A stretch of DNA of 64,000 nucleotides. Source: Oscillospiraceae bacterium. GTDB lineage: Bacteria > Bacillota > Clostridia > Oscillospirales > Oscillospiraceae. Position 1 is the stretch's first letter; each line of letters begins with the position of its first letter. The notes under the pieces are model-generated. The model was not told the DNA's origin and made no database searches. It worked only from the letters and a program-made list of their open reading frames with translations. The position numbers and the translations under genes are program-made. The stretch lies in assembly GCA_015068325.1 (NCBI GenBank), contig SVKQ01000009.1, forward strand, positions 1-64,000, written 5' to 3'. Below, in pieces: positions 50,382 to 59,195 of this stretch.

Positions 50382-51479
50382 TTACTTGTTGATGATGGCC
50401 TGGATCTCGTTGTAGACAGCCTCGCCCCAGCCGGGGATGGAGTCGTCAAAGATGGCGCAGGCCTCGCGGAAGGCATCCACGTCCACGTTGTCGTAGATCT
50501 TCACGCCGGCGTCCTCAAACAGCTTGATGGCGTCCTGCTCGCCCTGGCTGACCAGCTCGGCGGCCATGGGGGCAAGCGCGCGGGTCTCGTCGATCAGCAG
50601 CTGCTGCAGATCCTCGGGCAGGCTCTGGAAGAACTTCTCAGAGGTGCAGACGCCCCAGGAGGCGATGGTGTGACCGTCCAGAGAGATGTTCTTGCAGACC
50701 TCCTGGGTCTTGGAGTTATACAGAGTGGACAGAGGGGCCTCGCAGCCGTCGGCCACGCCCTGCTGCAGCGCGCTGTAGATCTCGCTCCAGGGAGTGGTGG
50801 TGACCTTGGCACCCATGGCCTCCATCATCTTCACGCTGGTGGCGGTGGGAGCCGCACGCATCAACTTGTTGGAGAGATCGGCAGGGGTCAGCACGGGGGT
50901 GTCGCCGGTATAGGTCAGGTGACGGGTGCCGAAATACCAGCTCAGGCTCAGGTTGCGGATGCCCTGCTCGGACAGCTTCGCACGAATGCCCTCCATCCAG
51001 TCGGAGGTGTCAACGGTGATCAGATCGTCCTTGGAGTTGAAGATGAAGGGGCGCTCCACAACGCCCACATCCGCTACATAGGGAGTCAGGTAGCTGGGAA
51101 GGGCAAAAGCGATGACGTTGGAGCCCTGGGCGCACAGCTCAAAGCCGCCGGCGTCGGTGGCCAGCTCAGCGCTGGGATAATACTCGCACTTGATGCGGCC
51201 GCCGGACTTGGCCTCCAGGTTCTCGCCCAGCTTGTGGACGCACTCGGTGATGGGCTCGCCGTCGGCGATGGTATAGGTAAACTTGATGGTATACACCGTA
51301 TCGGGGGTGGTGTTCTCGGTGTTGCTGTCAGTATTCTCCGTATTGGTATCGGTATTGGTGTTGGTATTGGTGTTGGTGTTGGTGTTGGTGTCAGGGGTGG
51401 TGTTGCTGCTGTTGCCTCCGCAGGCTGCCAGGCTCAGGACCATCACAAGAGCCAGGAGCAGAGCAAAAAACTTCTTCAT
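50382..51479 (-). CDS. dctP: TRAP transporter substrate-binding lipoprotein DctP
   Basis: This 365-aa DctP-family lipoprotein has signal peptide and lipobox LSLAAC (Cys20). An Asn/Thr linker follows (about 25-60, repeated NT pairs), then the two-lobed binding domain. LSWYFGTRHLTY and the MRAAPTATSVKMMEAMGAKVTTTPWSEIYSALQQGVADGCE region contains the carboxylate-binding Arg typical of DctP. It captures solute outside and hands it to DctQM. GAAAGGAG precedes the ATG. The Thr/Asn linker is encoded by a hexamer repeat. Confidence 0.94.
   Translation of the reverse strand: MKKFFALLLALVMVLSLAACGGNSSNTTPDTNTNTNTNTNTNTDTNTENTDSNTENTTPDTVYTIKFTYTIADGEPITECVHKLGENLEAKSGGRIKCEYYPSAELATDAGGFELCAQGSNVIAFALPSYLTPYVADVGVVERPFIFNSKDDLITVDTSDWMEGIRAKLSEQGIRNLSLSWYFGTRHLTYTGDTPVLTPADLSNKLMRAAPTATSVKMMEAMGAKVTTTPWSEIYSALQQGVADGCEAPLSTLYNSKTQEVCKNISLDGHTIASWGVCTSEKFFQSLPEDLQQLLIDETRALAPMAAELVSQGEQDAIKLFEDAGVKIYDNVDVDAFREACAIFDDSIPGWGEAVYNEIQAIINK
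51342..51391 (-). repeat. Hexanucleotide repeat coding the Asn-Thr linker of DctP
   Basis: About eight units of TTGGTR (plus strand; ACCAAY in coding sense) run in frame inside dctP. In-frame hexamers can change copy number without breaking the gene. Confidence 0.8.
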
Positions 51480-51564
51480 AAACTTCTCCTTTCATCAAAT
51501 GAATGCTTACATTTTACAGTTCACTGCCGCAAACCGTCCATAACTGTTTTACAGAAAAGGGGGA

Positions 51565-52716
51565 TCACTTACTGCGGGGATGTGCCTTGGAATCGCGGTA
51601 CAGGGCGTTGAGCTCGTCAAGGGTCTTGTCCAGACCCTGCCCGGTGGTCAGATAGTTGTACAGCACGGCACCGGCATTGTCCTGCAGCCGGTAATAGCCG
51701 TTGTACCTGGGCCGGATGGTGGAGTTCCCAATGGTCTTCATGGTACCGCTGTAGAAATTGTTGGCAGCCCGATTGACTTCGGGATCGACCCATGCCGCCT
51801 TGATGCCGGGCTGGCCGCCGGCGTCAGGATAGATGGTGGTCTGTACCGTTTCAGACAGCGCGTATTGAGAAAACGCCACAGCGGCGTCCAGCGATTTACA
51901 CTTGCGGGAGACAGCCAGACCGGTGCCGCCCAGGATCGTGCTCAGCATCTTGCCCCGATAGGTGACCACCTCTGCCGGTGTGAGGACGTGGCTGCTGTAG
52001 CCGCGGCGGAAATAGTTGACATAGCCGTAGGCAAAGGGACAGTAGACAGCGTTCGTGCCATCCCGGCTCATTTCCTCGTAGACGGCGATGGGATCCATGG
52101 AATAGGTGCGGGAGGGGCATAAAGCGATCAGTTCACGGTAGCTCGCCAGCGCCTCGCGCTGCACGTCCATGGGCGCCAGCAGTTCCGGCTGATAGAGGTC
52201 AGATTTCTTCTCCACGATGGTGGCGCACATCATCAGGAAGTCCAGGAAGGTGTACAGCCGGGAACCGGCAAAGAGAACCTTGCCCTTTTTAGCCAGATCG
52301 AGAACATCCTCCCAGGTGGCAGGGACCTTGTCCAGCAGATCCGCCCGATAGGAGGCGATCGGCGTTGCGCCGTCAACGGGGAGCGCAATGTGGCGGCCAT
52401 CCATCTCATAGCTCTCGTAGGAAGCGCCGATGCTCCCCTTGCTGAGATAGTCGAGCATCTCGGGTGGATACAGCTCCTCCGTGAAGTGGATCACACCGGA
52501 GTCGGTCACAAATCCGGTCCAAGGGTGGTCCAGGATGATCAGATCGTATTTCGCAGCCAGCTCTTCCACAGGGTAGTTCTCAAAATCCGCCAGAGAGCGC
52601 TTCACCCAGTTGACCTTCACGCCGGGGTGCAACTCCTCGAACCGCTGGGAGACGGCGACCAGAGGCGGATAGGCCCGGCTGTGATCCCAGGTCATTCCGT
52701 TCAATACAACATCCAA
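51565..52716 (-). CDS. Solute-binding-protein-like protein without signal peptide
   Basis: This 383-aa protein has the fold pattern of family-1 extracellular solute-binding proteins. RFEELHPGVKVNWVKRSLADFE starts the first lobe, ALPVDGATPIASYRADLLDKVPATWEDVLDLAKKG crosses the hinge, and LGGTGLAVSRKCKSLDAAVAFSQYAL follows. No signal peptide or lipobox exists; the TTG start (52716, AGGAGG seven bases upstream) lies right at the first strand. It is first in the TRAP operon, with no ABC permease nearby. It may sense a ligand in the cytoplasm or bind a CoA-type or sugar-acid intermediate. Confidence 0.8.
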   Translation of the reverse strand: MDVVLNGMTWDHSRAYPPLVAVSQRFEELHPGVKVNWVKRSLADFENYPVEELAAKYDLIILDHPWTGFVTDSGVIHFTEELYPPEMLDYLSKGSIGASYESYEMDGRHIALPVDGATPIASYRADLLDKVPATWEDVLDLAKKGKVLFAGSRLYTFLDFLMMCATIVEKKSDLYQPELLAPMDVQREALASYRELIALCPSRTYSMDPIAVYEEMSRDGTNAVYCPFAYGYVNYFRRGYSSHVLTPAEVVTYRGKMLSTILGGTGLAVSRKCKSLDAAVAFSQYALSETVQTTIYPDAGGQPGIKAAWVDPEVNRAANNFYSGTMKTIGNSTIRPRYNGYYRLQDNAGAVLYNYLTTGQGLDKTLDELNALYRDSKAHPRSK

Positions 52717-52779
52717 AACAGTTCCTCCTCTTTAACGATTCACTTGCCTTATTCATAGATCTGCAAGCAAACTGGTCTT

Positions 52780-52857
52780 TGGTAGTACCAAATTATATGG
52801 ACATTATACGGTTTTTCGTATATACTGTCAATGAAAATGTGGTCTGTGGTAGCACCA
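52780..52857 (-). promoter_or_regulatory. TRAP operon promoter between two GntR operators
   Basis: On the minus strand TTGACA (52831-52826), 17-bp spacer and TATAAT (52808-52803) form a perfect promoter. TGGTAGTACCA (52780-52790) covers about +10 to +20, and TGGTAGCACCA (52847-52857) lies upstream. Both fit the FadR-type operator TGGTNNNACCA, and each is preceded by TGGTCT, giving a 20-of-22 direct repeat. They are the expected sites of the divergent regulator. The 357-bp gap 52717-53073 also holds the regulator's -10 (TATAAT, 52995-53000). Confidence 0.85.
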
Positions 52858-53073
52858 AAATTTTTGTTGTTTTTTTGTGCGTTTTCACGGAGTGGGCAAA
52901 CTGACAGAAAAACCTTTGACAAGCTGAAGAAGATGATATATCCTACTATTTGACTTTTTATCAAAGCAGAGTATGATAAAAACGCAGCGTATGATATAAT
53001 GATGAGCGACAGCATATCACGGGTGCGCCGGGAATCGCGTTGCTCACAGCATGAATCATTAAGGGTGATAGTC

Positions 53074-53769
53074 ATGGAACTGGAATTTGAAGCGCTGAAT
53101 AAGACGACGCTTGCCGAACAGGTCATGCAGCAGCTGGCGGCCAAGATCATTGCCGGCGAGCTGCCTACCGGTCACCGGCTGCCGGCGGAGCGTGACCTGG
53201 CGGAGTCGATGGGCGTTTCCCGCGGCAGAGTGCGGGAGGCGCTGCGCGCGCTGGCTCTGGTGGGCCTGGTGGACATCCGGCCGGGCGGTGGCGCCTACGT
53301 GTGCGATGGGCTGGACCAGATGCCGAAAGACACTGTCCTGTGGCTGTTTCGCCAGGAGGCCACCAAGTACAGCGACCTGTACGCGGCCCGTGAACTCATC
53401 GAGCCGGCGGTCTATACCGCCTGCTTCAATAACAAGACCGACGAGGTCATCGCGGGCATCTTTGAGCATGTGGATCGTATTGCCAAGGCCAATGAGAACA
53501 AGGACATTTCCGGCGAGGCGTTCCTTCAGCTGCTGGACGAAGAGGATCTGTATGTGGGCGTCAACTGCGGAAACAGCGTGTTTTACAAGCTGATGCAGAC
53601 CATCATCCTGCTGCGTCGGGAGTTGTGTATCCATATCTGCGAGTCCCCTGCCAATCGTGATTCGTCGGTGGAGAAGAGAACACTGATCGCCAATGCGTTC
53701 CGGAACAACGATCAACCGGCCCTGAAGAAAGCCTGGGAGTATTTCTTCTCCGTCCGCCTGGAGATCTGA
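53074..53769 (+). CDS. GntR-family regulator, FadR/FCD subfamily
   Basis: This 231-aa repressor has an N-terminal winged helix with LAEQVMQQLAAKIIAGELPTGHRLPAERDLAESMGVSRGRVREALRALALVGLVDIRPGGGAYV. A C-terminal all-helical FCD effector domain follows, with metal-type residues RELIEPAVY and later His/Asp positions. Such proteins respond to organic or sugar acids. It diverges from the TRAP operon, whose promoter carries two matching operators. Start at 53074 with AAGGGTGA upstream. Confidence 0.93.
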   Translation: MELEFEALNKTTLAEQVMQQLAAKIIAGELPTGHRLPAERDLAESMGVSRGRVREALRALALVGLVDIRPGGGAYVCDGLDQMPKDTVLWLFRQEATKYSDLYAARELIEPAVYTACFNNKTDEVIAGIFEHVDRIAKANENKDISGEAFLQLLDEEDLYVGVNCGNSVFYKLMQTIILLRRELCIHICESPANRDSSVEKRTLIANAFRNNDQPALKKAWEYFFSVRLEI

Positions 53770-53781
53770 AAAGAAAAAACA

Positions 53782-53815
53782 GCGAGGCCCCGATCCAAAC
53801 GGATCGGGGCCTCGC
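53782..53815. terminator. Terminator between gntR and the RND gene
   Basis: GCGAGGCCCCGATCC and its complement (53782-53815), loop AAAC, are followed by TTTTTTCTTTT on the minus strand. It primarily ends the RND gene and may also slow gntR transcripts. Confidence 0.8.
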
Positions 53816-53835
53816 GTCATATTGCGATGGCGGGA

Positions 53836-56800
53836 TCAGATATCCAGCGTCTCCAGCTCTTTTTCGTCCACCCTGCGCAGATCCCGGCGGTTCATGAGCT
53901 CGTAGATACAGGGCACCACAAACAGCGTCATCAGCGTGGCATACAGCAATCCGCCGATGCACACCAACGCCACCGGCTGCATCAGCATGGTTCCGGCGTT
54001 GCGCGCCAGCGCCATGACGATCAAGCCCAGGATGGTGGTCAGGGAGGTCATCAGGATGGGCCGCATACGGGTGACGCCGGCGTCGAGGATGGCCTCGCGC
54101 CGCTCCATACCGGCCATACGCTGCTGGTTGATATAGTCCACCAGCACGATGCCGTTGTTGACGATGATGCCCACCAGCATCACAAAGCCGATCAGCGAAA
54201 TGACGCTGACCTCGATGCCTCCGATCAGCAGCGCCAGGAAGCCGCCGGTGAAGGCCAGCGGGATGGTGAACATGATGATGAAAGGGGACTTGAGGGATTG
54301 GAACTGGGCCACCATGATGAAATAGACCAGCACGACACCCAGCAGCAGCATCAGCATCAACTGCTGCATAGCATCCAGAATGGCCTCGTTCTCGCCGTCG
54401 AAGGAGACGGTGACTGTCCCGGGCAGGGGCAGCTCCGCGGCGGCCCGCTGCACTTCAGCCGTTACCTTGGTCACGTTGTAACCCTGGGCAATATCGGCGG
54501 TAACGGTCAGATAGCGCCGCTGCTGGTCCCGCTGAATGGTGCTGAGGCTGACGGTCTCCTCCACCGTGGCCACCTCGCCCAGCAGGAAGCTGCCGTCGCC
54601 GCCGTCCTCCTGGCTGTCGCTGCTCTCGGTGGAGGTACTGCCGGCCAGAGCGGCAAAGGCGCTCAAATCGCCGGAGTTGCTGCCGGTCGTCATTGAGCCG
54701 CTGCCCATCATGGCGGAGCCGCTCATGGAGGTGCTGTCGGGCGTGATGCGCAGATCCAGCAGCGTCTCTCGGGTCAGTCGGCCCTCCTCGGCGCTCTCGA
54801 TGATCACGTCCATGCTGGTGCCGTCCAGCGTCATGCCGGCGTTGGTGGTGGAGTCTGTAAGGGCGGCAGTGATCTGCAGATAGATCTGGGCCACGGTCAT
54901 GCCCTTCTTCATGGCCTCCGTCCGGTCAACGGACACGTGGAGCGCCGGCACGGCATCCTCCAACCCGTCCGATACATGGGCGGTGCCGGGCACAGATTCC
55001 ATAGTTTCAGCCAAGGCAGCGGCTGCTGCCTGGAGATCCTCCATATCGTCCCCGAAGAGCTTGATAGAGATGCCTGTGCCGGTGAGCATTTCCATGCTCA
55101 TGACAGGCGAAGCGATGACCTGGCAGGGCAGATCCGCGCAGAGCGATTCGATCTTTCGCCCGGCCTCCATGCCGAACTCGCCCTCCGGCAGAGTGATGTA
55201 GAGGGTGACATCATTGGAGCCGGCATCCTGCCGCATCATGGTCAGGCTGCCGCCGGCGCCGGTCATCATAGTGCCCACGTTCTCCACGTTTTCCACGGTC
55301 ATGGCCCGGCGGGTCACCTCGTCGGCCAGTTCCACGGCCTCTTCCCGGCTGCAGCCCTCCGGCATGGTGACGGAGATGTTCAGATTGTTCATGTCCATTT
55401 CCGGCATAAAGGTGTAGCCACGGCTCAGAGCGCCCCAAGCGGAGCCCACAAGCAGGACCAGGGCCAGCAGCAGCACCACGGCCTTGTGGTCCAGTGACCA
55501 GGAAAGAGCCCTGCGATAGGCGGGGTAGACGCGATCCAGCAGGCCGGACCTGGCGGCACGTTCCCGCCGCAGCATGCCGGAGGCCATGGCCGGCACCAAT
55601 GTCAGCGCCACCAGCAGACTGGCCATCAGCGAATAGCCCATGGTCAGCGCCAGGTCGGTGAACAGCTGCTTGGTGATCCCCTCCACGAACACGATGGGCA
55701 GAAAGACGCATACGGTGGTCAGCGTGGAGGCCACGATGGCCCCCAGCACCTGCTGTGCGCCGGACACAGCGGCCTGGATCACGGTGGCACCCTTGGCCCG
55801 GAGGCGGTAAATGTTTTCAATGACCACGACGGAGTTGTCCACCAGCATGCCTACTGACACGGCCAGACCGCTGAGGGAGATCATGTTGATGGTGACACCC
55901 GTGAAGTACATCAGCACCACGGCGAAGATGACGCTGGTGGGAATGGACAGCAGGGTGATCAGCGTAGGCCGCCAGTCGCGCAGGAAGATAAACAGCACCA
56001 GCACGGAGAACAGGGCGCCCCACAGCAGGGAGGACAGGATGGTGCGCACGATCAGATAGATATAGTCGCCCTGGTCCATCAACGGCTCGAAGTCCAGCCC
56101 CTCATACTCGCCTTCCAGCTGGGTGAAGCGTCTGGCAATGTTGTCGGAGACCTCGGCAGTGGCGTAGTTGGACTGCTTGGTGAAGGTGACGATGATGCCG
56201 TTTTCACCGTTGAGTTTGGCATAGATCTCGTCGGAGTTGTCGGTGACAAACACATCCGCCACGCTGTGCAGATAGATGGGGTCCACGCCCTCAATGCCCA
56301 GGTCGAACAGCAACAGGTCCTCCAACTGCTCCCGGCTGTCGAATTCATCGCCCACGGAGACCATGTAGCTGACGCCGTCGTCATCCTGGATATAGCCGGC
56401 GGGCATAGAGAAATTCTGCGCTGTCAGAATAGCGGAGATGGTGTTGACGCTCAGCATGCTGCTCAGATCCGTCTGCTCCGCCACCTGCTCGCGATAGGTG
56501 TCGATGGTGGCCAGACCCTGCTCGATCTGTGCCAGGGCCTGGGAGATCTGGACGGTGCCGCTGCTGAGCTGGGTGATGGCGTCCAGACCGGAGATGACGC
56601 CGCTGGTGACCCGCCTGGAGAGGTCGGCGATGGTGGAGTCCTGGGTGAGGCTCTGGATGGTGTTATCCAGCTGCTGCAGGGAGTCCTGCAGCTCGGCGAT
56701 CTGTTGCTGTACCTCCTCGCCGTTGGTGCCCAGGGCGTTCAGCTGCGCCTCCAGGGTCTGTCGGCGGGCGGTCAATTCCTCCTCCTGCTGCCGCAGAGAG

Positions 56801-57717
56801 ATCAGCTCCTCCTGTTGCTCCTCGGTGGGTTCCGGCAGCAGCTCCAAAGCGGAGATTTGCACCTGGGCCGCCGCCAACTGGGCATCCACCCGGGTCAGCT
56901 CGGCAGAGAGATCCTGCAGCTGTCGGATACGGTTCTGCATCTGGGTGCGCTGCTCCTGCAGCGTGATGAGGCTGCTCTGCATGGTGCCCAGGGCGCTCTC
57001 CACCGCGCCGCCGATGGCGGATTGCTGGGCATTGGCCATGGCCCGCTGAGCAGCCTCCACCTGACTGCGGGCGTCATAGAGCTCCTGCGCCGCATCATCC
57101 AGTTGTTTGTTGATGGCCTCTGTCAGCGTGGCGCTGAGCACATCCAGCTTTTCCTGGCTCAGTATCACATGGGCCTGGCTGGTCACGGTGCCGCTGACGG
57201 ATACCTGCGCCACGCCGGAAATGCCCTCCAGCTTGGCGGTCAGTGTATCGGTGACGAAATCACTGAGAGCGTACACGTCCTTGCCGCGGTAGGATACGGC
57301 GGCCACCTCCACCGGCAGCATAGAGGGGTTGATCTTCAGCACATAGGGGGCGGCCACCCTCTCGTCCCATTGGCCCCGCAGCAACTCAATCTTCTGCTGG
57401 ATGTCCACGCTGATGGTGTCCATGTTGACACCCTCTTCAAACTCCAGTACCACCAGCGACATGCTGTTGCGGCTGGTAGAGGTGACGGATTTGATCCGGT
57501 CCAGCGTGGCCATGGACTGTTCCATGGGCCGCGTGATCTCCGCCTCCACCGCCTCGGGGCTGGCGCCGGGATCCGCTGTGACGATGATGACATAGGGAAA
57601 GTCCATGTTGGGCAGCAGATCAGGGGTCATTTTGATATAAGCCACTATGCCCAGCACCACGATGGCCAGCACCGTCACGAATATGGTCAAGGGCTTTTTG
57701 ACACTGAATCTCGGCAT
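53836..57717 (-). CDS. RND-family exporter (HAE1 type) with long coiled-coil insertion
   Basis: This is a 1293-aa membrane transporter. The N-terminal helix (about 8-28) is followed by the porter loop with LLPNMDFPYVIIVTADPGASPEAVE. Helices 2-6 contain GLAVSVGMLVDNSVVVIEN, with the proton-relay Asp. A second porter loop, a Ser/Gly/Thr-rich stretch and helices 7-12 (GFVMLVGIIVNNGIVLVDYIN) complete it. About 220 residues (205-425) of Glu/Gln/Leu-rich heptads interrupt the first porter loop; typical proteins are about 1040 aa. Start at MPRFSVKKP with AAGGAG upstream. No membrane-fusion protein or outer-membrane factor gene is near. Confidence 0.92.
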   Translation of the reverse strand: MPRFSVKKPLTIFVTVLAIVVLGIVAYIKMTPDLLPNMDFPYVIIVTADPGASPEAVEAEITRPMEQSMATLDRIKSVTSTSRNSMSLVVLEFEEGVNMDTISVDIQQKIELLRGQWDERVAAPYVLKINPSMLPVEVAAVSYRGKDVYALSDFVTDTLTAKLEGISGVAQVSVSGTVTSQAHVILSQEKLDVLSATLTEAINKQLDDAAQELYDARSQVEAAQRAMANAQQSAIGGAVESALGTMQSSLITLQEQRTQMQNRIRQLQDLSAELTRVDAQLAAAQVQISALELLPEPTEEQQEELISLRQQEEELTARRQTLEAQLNALGTNGEEVQQQIAELQDSLQQLDNTIQSLTQDSTIADLSRRVTSGVISGLDAITQLSSGTVQISQALAQIEQGLATIDTYREQVAEQTDLSSMLSVNTISAILTAQNFSMPAGYIQDDDGVSYMVSVGDEFDSREQLEDLLLFDLGIEGVDPIYLHSVADVFVTDNSDEIYAKLNGENGIIVTFTKQSNYATAEVSDNIARRFTQLEGEYEGLDFEPLMDQGDYIYLIVRTILSSLLWGALFSVLVLFIFLRDWRPTLITLLSIPTSVIFAVVLMYFTGVTINMISLSGLAVSVGMLVDNSVVVIENIYRLRAKGATVIQAAVSGAQQVLGAIVASTLTTVCVFLPIVFVEGITKQLFTDLALTMGYSLMASLLVALTLVPAMASGMLRRERAARSGLLDRVYPAYRRALSWSLDHKAVVLLLALVLLVGSAWGALSRGYTFMPEMDMNNLNISVTMPEGCSREEAVELADEVTRRAMTVENVENVGTMMTGAGGSLTMMRQDAGSNDVTLYITLPEGEFGMEAGRKIESLCADLPCQVIASPVMSMEMLTGTGISIKLFGDDMEDLQAAAAALAETMESVPGTAHVSDGLEDAVPALHVSVDRTEAMKKGMTVAQIYLQITAALTDSTTNAGMTLDGTSMDVIIESAEEGRLTRETLLDLRITPDSTSMSGSAMMGSGSMTTGSNSGDLSAFAALAGSTSTESSDSQEDGGDGSFLLGEVATVEETVSLSTIQRDQQRRYLTVTADIAQGYNVTKVTAEVQRAAAELPLPGTVTVSFDGENEAILDAMQQLMLMLLLGVVLVYFIMVAQFQSLKSPFIIMFTIPLAFTGGFLALLIGGIEVSVISLIGFVMLVGIIVNNGIVLVDYINQQRMAGMERREAILDAGVTRMRPILMTSLTTILGLIVMALARNAGTMLMQPVALVCIGGLLYATLMTLFVVPCIYELMNRRDLRRVDEKELETLDI

Positions 57718-57892
57718 ACAAAGTCGCTCCTTCAGAACAGAAAAACGCGCCGCCGCCGCGCAGAAACTCAAAGATCGAAAGCAGTTTACCACGCGGCCGC
57801 AAGGAAAGCAAGATTCAGAGTCAATTATTCACGAAACCGTCACAAAAAAATACGGCCGCCCCAGCGGGGCGGCCGAAATAGAAAGGAAAAGA

Positions 57893-58924
57893 TCACTTTT
57901 TGGCGGAGGACTGATCAACGGCGTAGACGTGCTCCAGCATGCGGACGACCATGCTGCTGTAGCCCCACTCATTGTCGTACCAGGCGATGAGCTTGACGAA
58001 GTCCTGATCCAGCATAATGCCGGCGGTCTCATCGAAGATGCAGGGGCAGGGGTTGCCGATCAGATCGGTGGATACCACCTGGTCGGCGGTGTAGCCGATG
58101 ATGTCCTTCATGTACGTCTCCGACGCGTGGCGGATGGCGTAGCAGATATCGGCATAGGTGGAGGTACGGCTGAGGCGGGCGGTCAAGTCCACCACGGACA
58201 CGTCCGCCGTGGGGACGCGGAAGGACATGCCGGTCATCTTGCCCTTCAGGTCAGGGATGACCCGGCCCACAGCCTTGGCGGCACCGGTGGTGGAAGGGAT
58301 GATGTTGTTGAGGATAGAGCGGCCGGTGCGCCAGTCGCTGCCGCCGCGGGAGTCCACGGCCTTCTGCTTGGCGGTGGAGGCGTGGATGGTGGACATCAGC
58401 GACTGCTCGATGCCGAACTCCTGGTGGATTACCTTGGCCAGCGGGGCCAGGCAGTTGGTGGTGCAGCTGGCGTTGGAGATCACGTTCATGTCGGAGCGGT
58501 AGCTCTCGTGGTTGACGCCGAAGACGAAAGTGGGCGTCACCTCGTCCTTGGCCGGGGCGGTAATAATGACCTTTTTGGCGCCGCCCTTGAAGTGGCGGCG
58601 TGCCTTTTCCGTGGTGTTGAAGGCACCGGTGGACTCGATGATGTACTCGGCCCCGCAGCTGGCCCACGGGATCATGGCGGCATCCGACTCGCTGAACACC
58701 TTGATTTTGCGGCCGTTGATGACCAGATGGCCGTCCTGATGCTCCACAGTGCCGTTGAAGTTGCGGAACACGGAGTCATACTTCACCAGGTAGACCATGT
58801 AGTCCACGTCTGCCTTGCGCAGGTTGATGCCGCAGATCTCAAATTTGTCGGGCTGTTGGGCCAGCAACCGGAGTATGACCCGGCCGATACGGCCGAAGCC
58901 ATTGATGCCGATCTTGATGGACAT
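57893..58924 (-). CDS. gap: Glyceraldehyde-3-phosphate dehydrogenase, paralog 1 (possibly NADP-linked)
   Basis: This 343-aa GAPDH has NGFGRIGR, the catalytic [12 protein letters not shown] (Cys154) and the WYDNEWGYS end. The nucleotide-site position usually occupied by Asp (IND in paralog 2) reads INLR (33-36). An Arg there can favour the phosphate of NADP, as for GapB-type or plant NADP enzymes. It may therefore run in gluconeogenesis or supply NADPH. Start at 58924 with GGGGAGG upstream. Own promoter; followed by the RND gene after about 175 bp. Confidence 0.92.
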   Translation of the reverse strand: MSIKIGINGFGRIGRVILRLLAQQPDKFEICGINLRKADVDYMVYLVKYDSVFRNFNGTVEHQDGHLVINGRKIKVFSESDAAMIPWASCGAEYIIESTGAFNTTEKARRHFKGGAKKVIITAPAKDEVTPTFVFGVNHESYRSDMNVISNASCTTNCLAPLAKVIHQEFGIEQSLMSTIHASTAKQKAVDSRGGSDWRTGRSILNNIIPSTTGAAKAVGRVIPDLKGKMTGMSFRVPTADVSVVDLTARLSRTSTYADICYAIRHASETYMKDIIGYTADQVVSTDLIGNPCPCIFDETAGIMLDQDFVKLIAWYDNEWGYSSMVVRMLEHVYAVDQSSAKK

Positions 58925-58979
58925 GTATATCCTCCCCTTTTCCTCTGCCGCTGCACGCGGTCTTTTTTGTTCCATGCTG

Positions 58980-59007
58980 ATTATATCATAAAAGGAGCGC
59001 CGCGTAA
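58980..59007 (-). promoter_or_regulatory. Promoter of GAPDH paralog 1
   Basis: The minus strand reads TTACGC (59007-59002), 16-bp spacer, TATAAT (58985-58980), 55 bases before the start codon. Confidence 0.65.
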
Positions 59008-59138
59008 GGGATTTTACAAAAAAATAGTATATGAAAAGTGTAGAATTTTCTGCTGATAAATGAATGTTTTAACCAAAAAAGTTGCTGGAATTCACCAAAT
59101 GTTCCATACATTTGAAACTTTTTTAAACAACTTTACAG

Positions 59139-59189
59139 CACGAAAAAGCAGACGCATCCGCATGGCTGCGGAGGCGTCTGCTTTTCGTG
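59139..59189 (-). terminator. Terminator after the HutC-type gntR
   Basis: A long stem pairs the CACGAAAA..GCAGACGC side (59139-59155) with GCGTCTGCTTTTCGTG (59174-59189). The minus strand runs into poor T-rich sequence, so termination is probable, not certain. Confidence 0.55.
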
Positions 59190-59195
59190 TTCAGA

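Noticed and set aside
51342-51391. CRISPR-like or tandem non-coding repeat
   Set aside because: The hexamers are in frame within dctP and encode its Asn/Thr linker. There are no spacers.
53836-57717. RND exporter as a MmpL or SecDF protein
   Set aside because: The N-terminal LLPNMDFPYVIIVT stretch and GMLVDNSVVVIEN match HAE1-type pumps. SecDF and MmpL signatures are absent.
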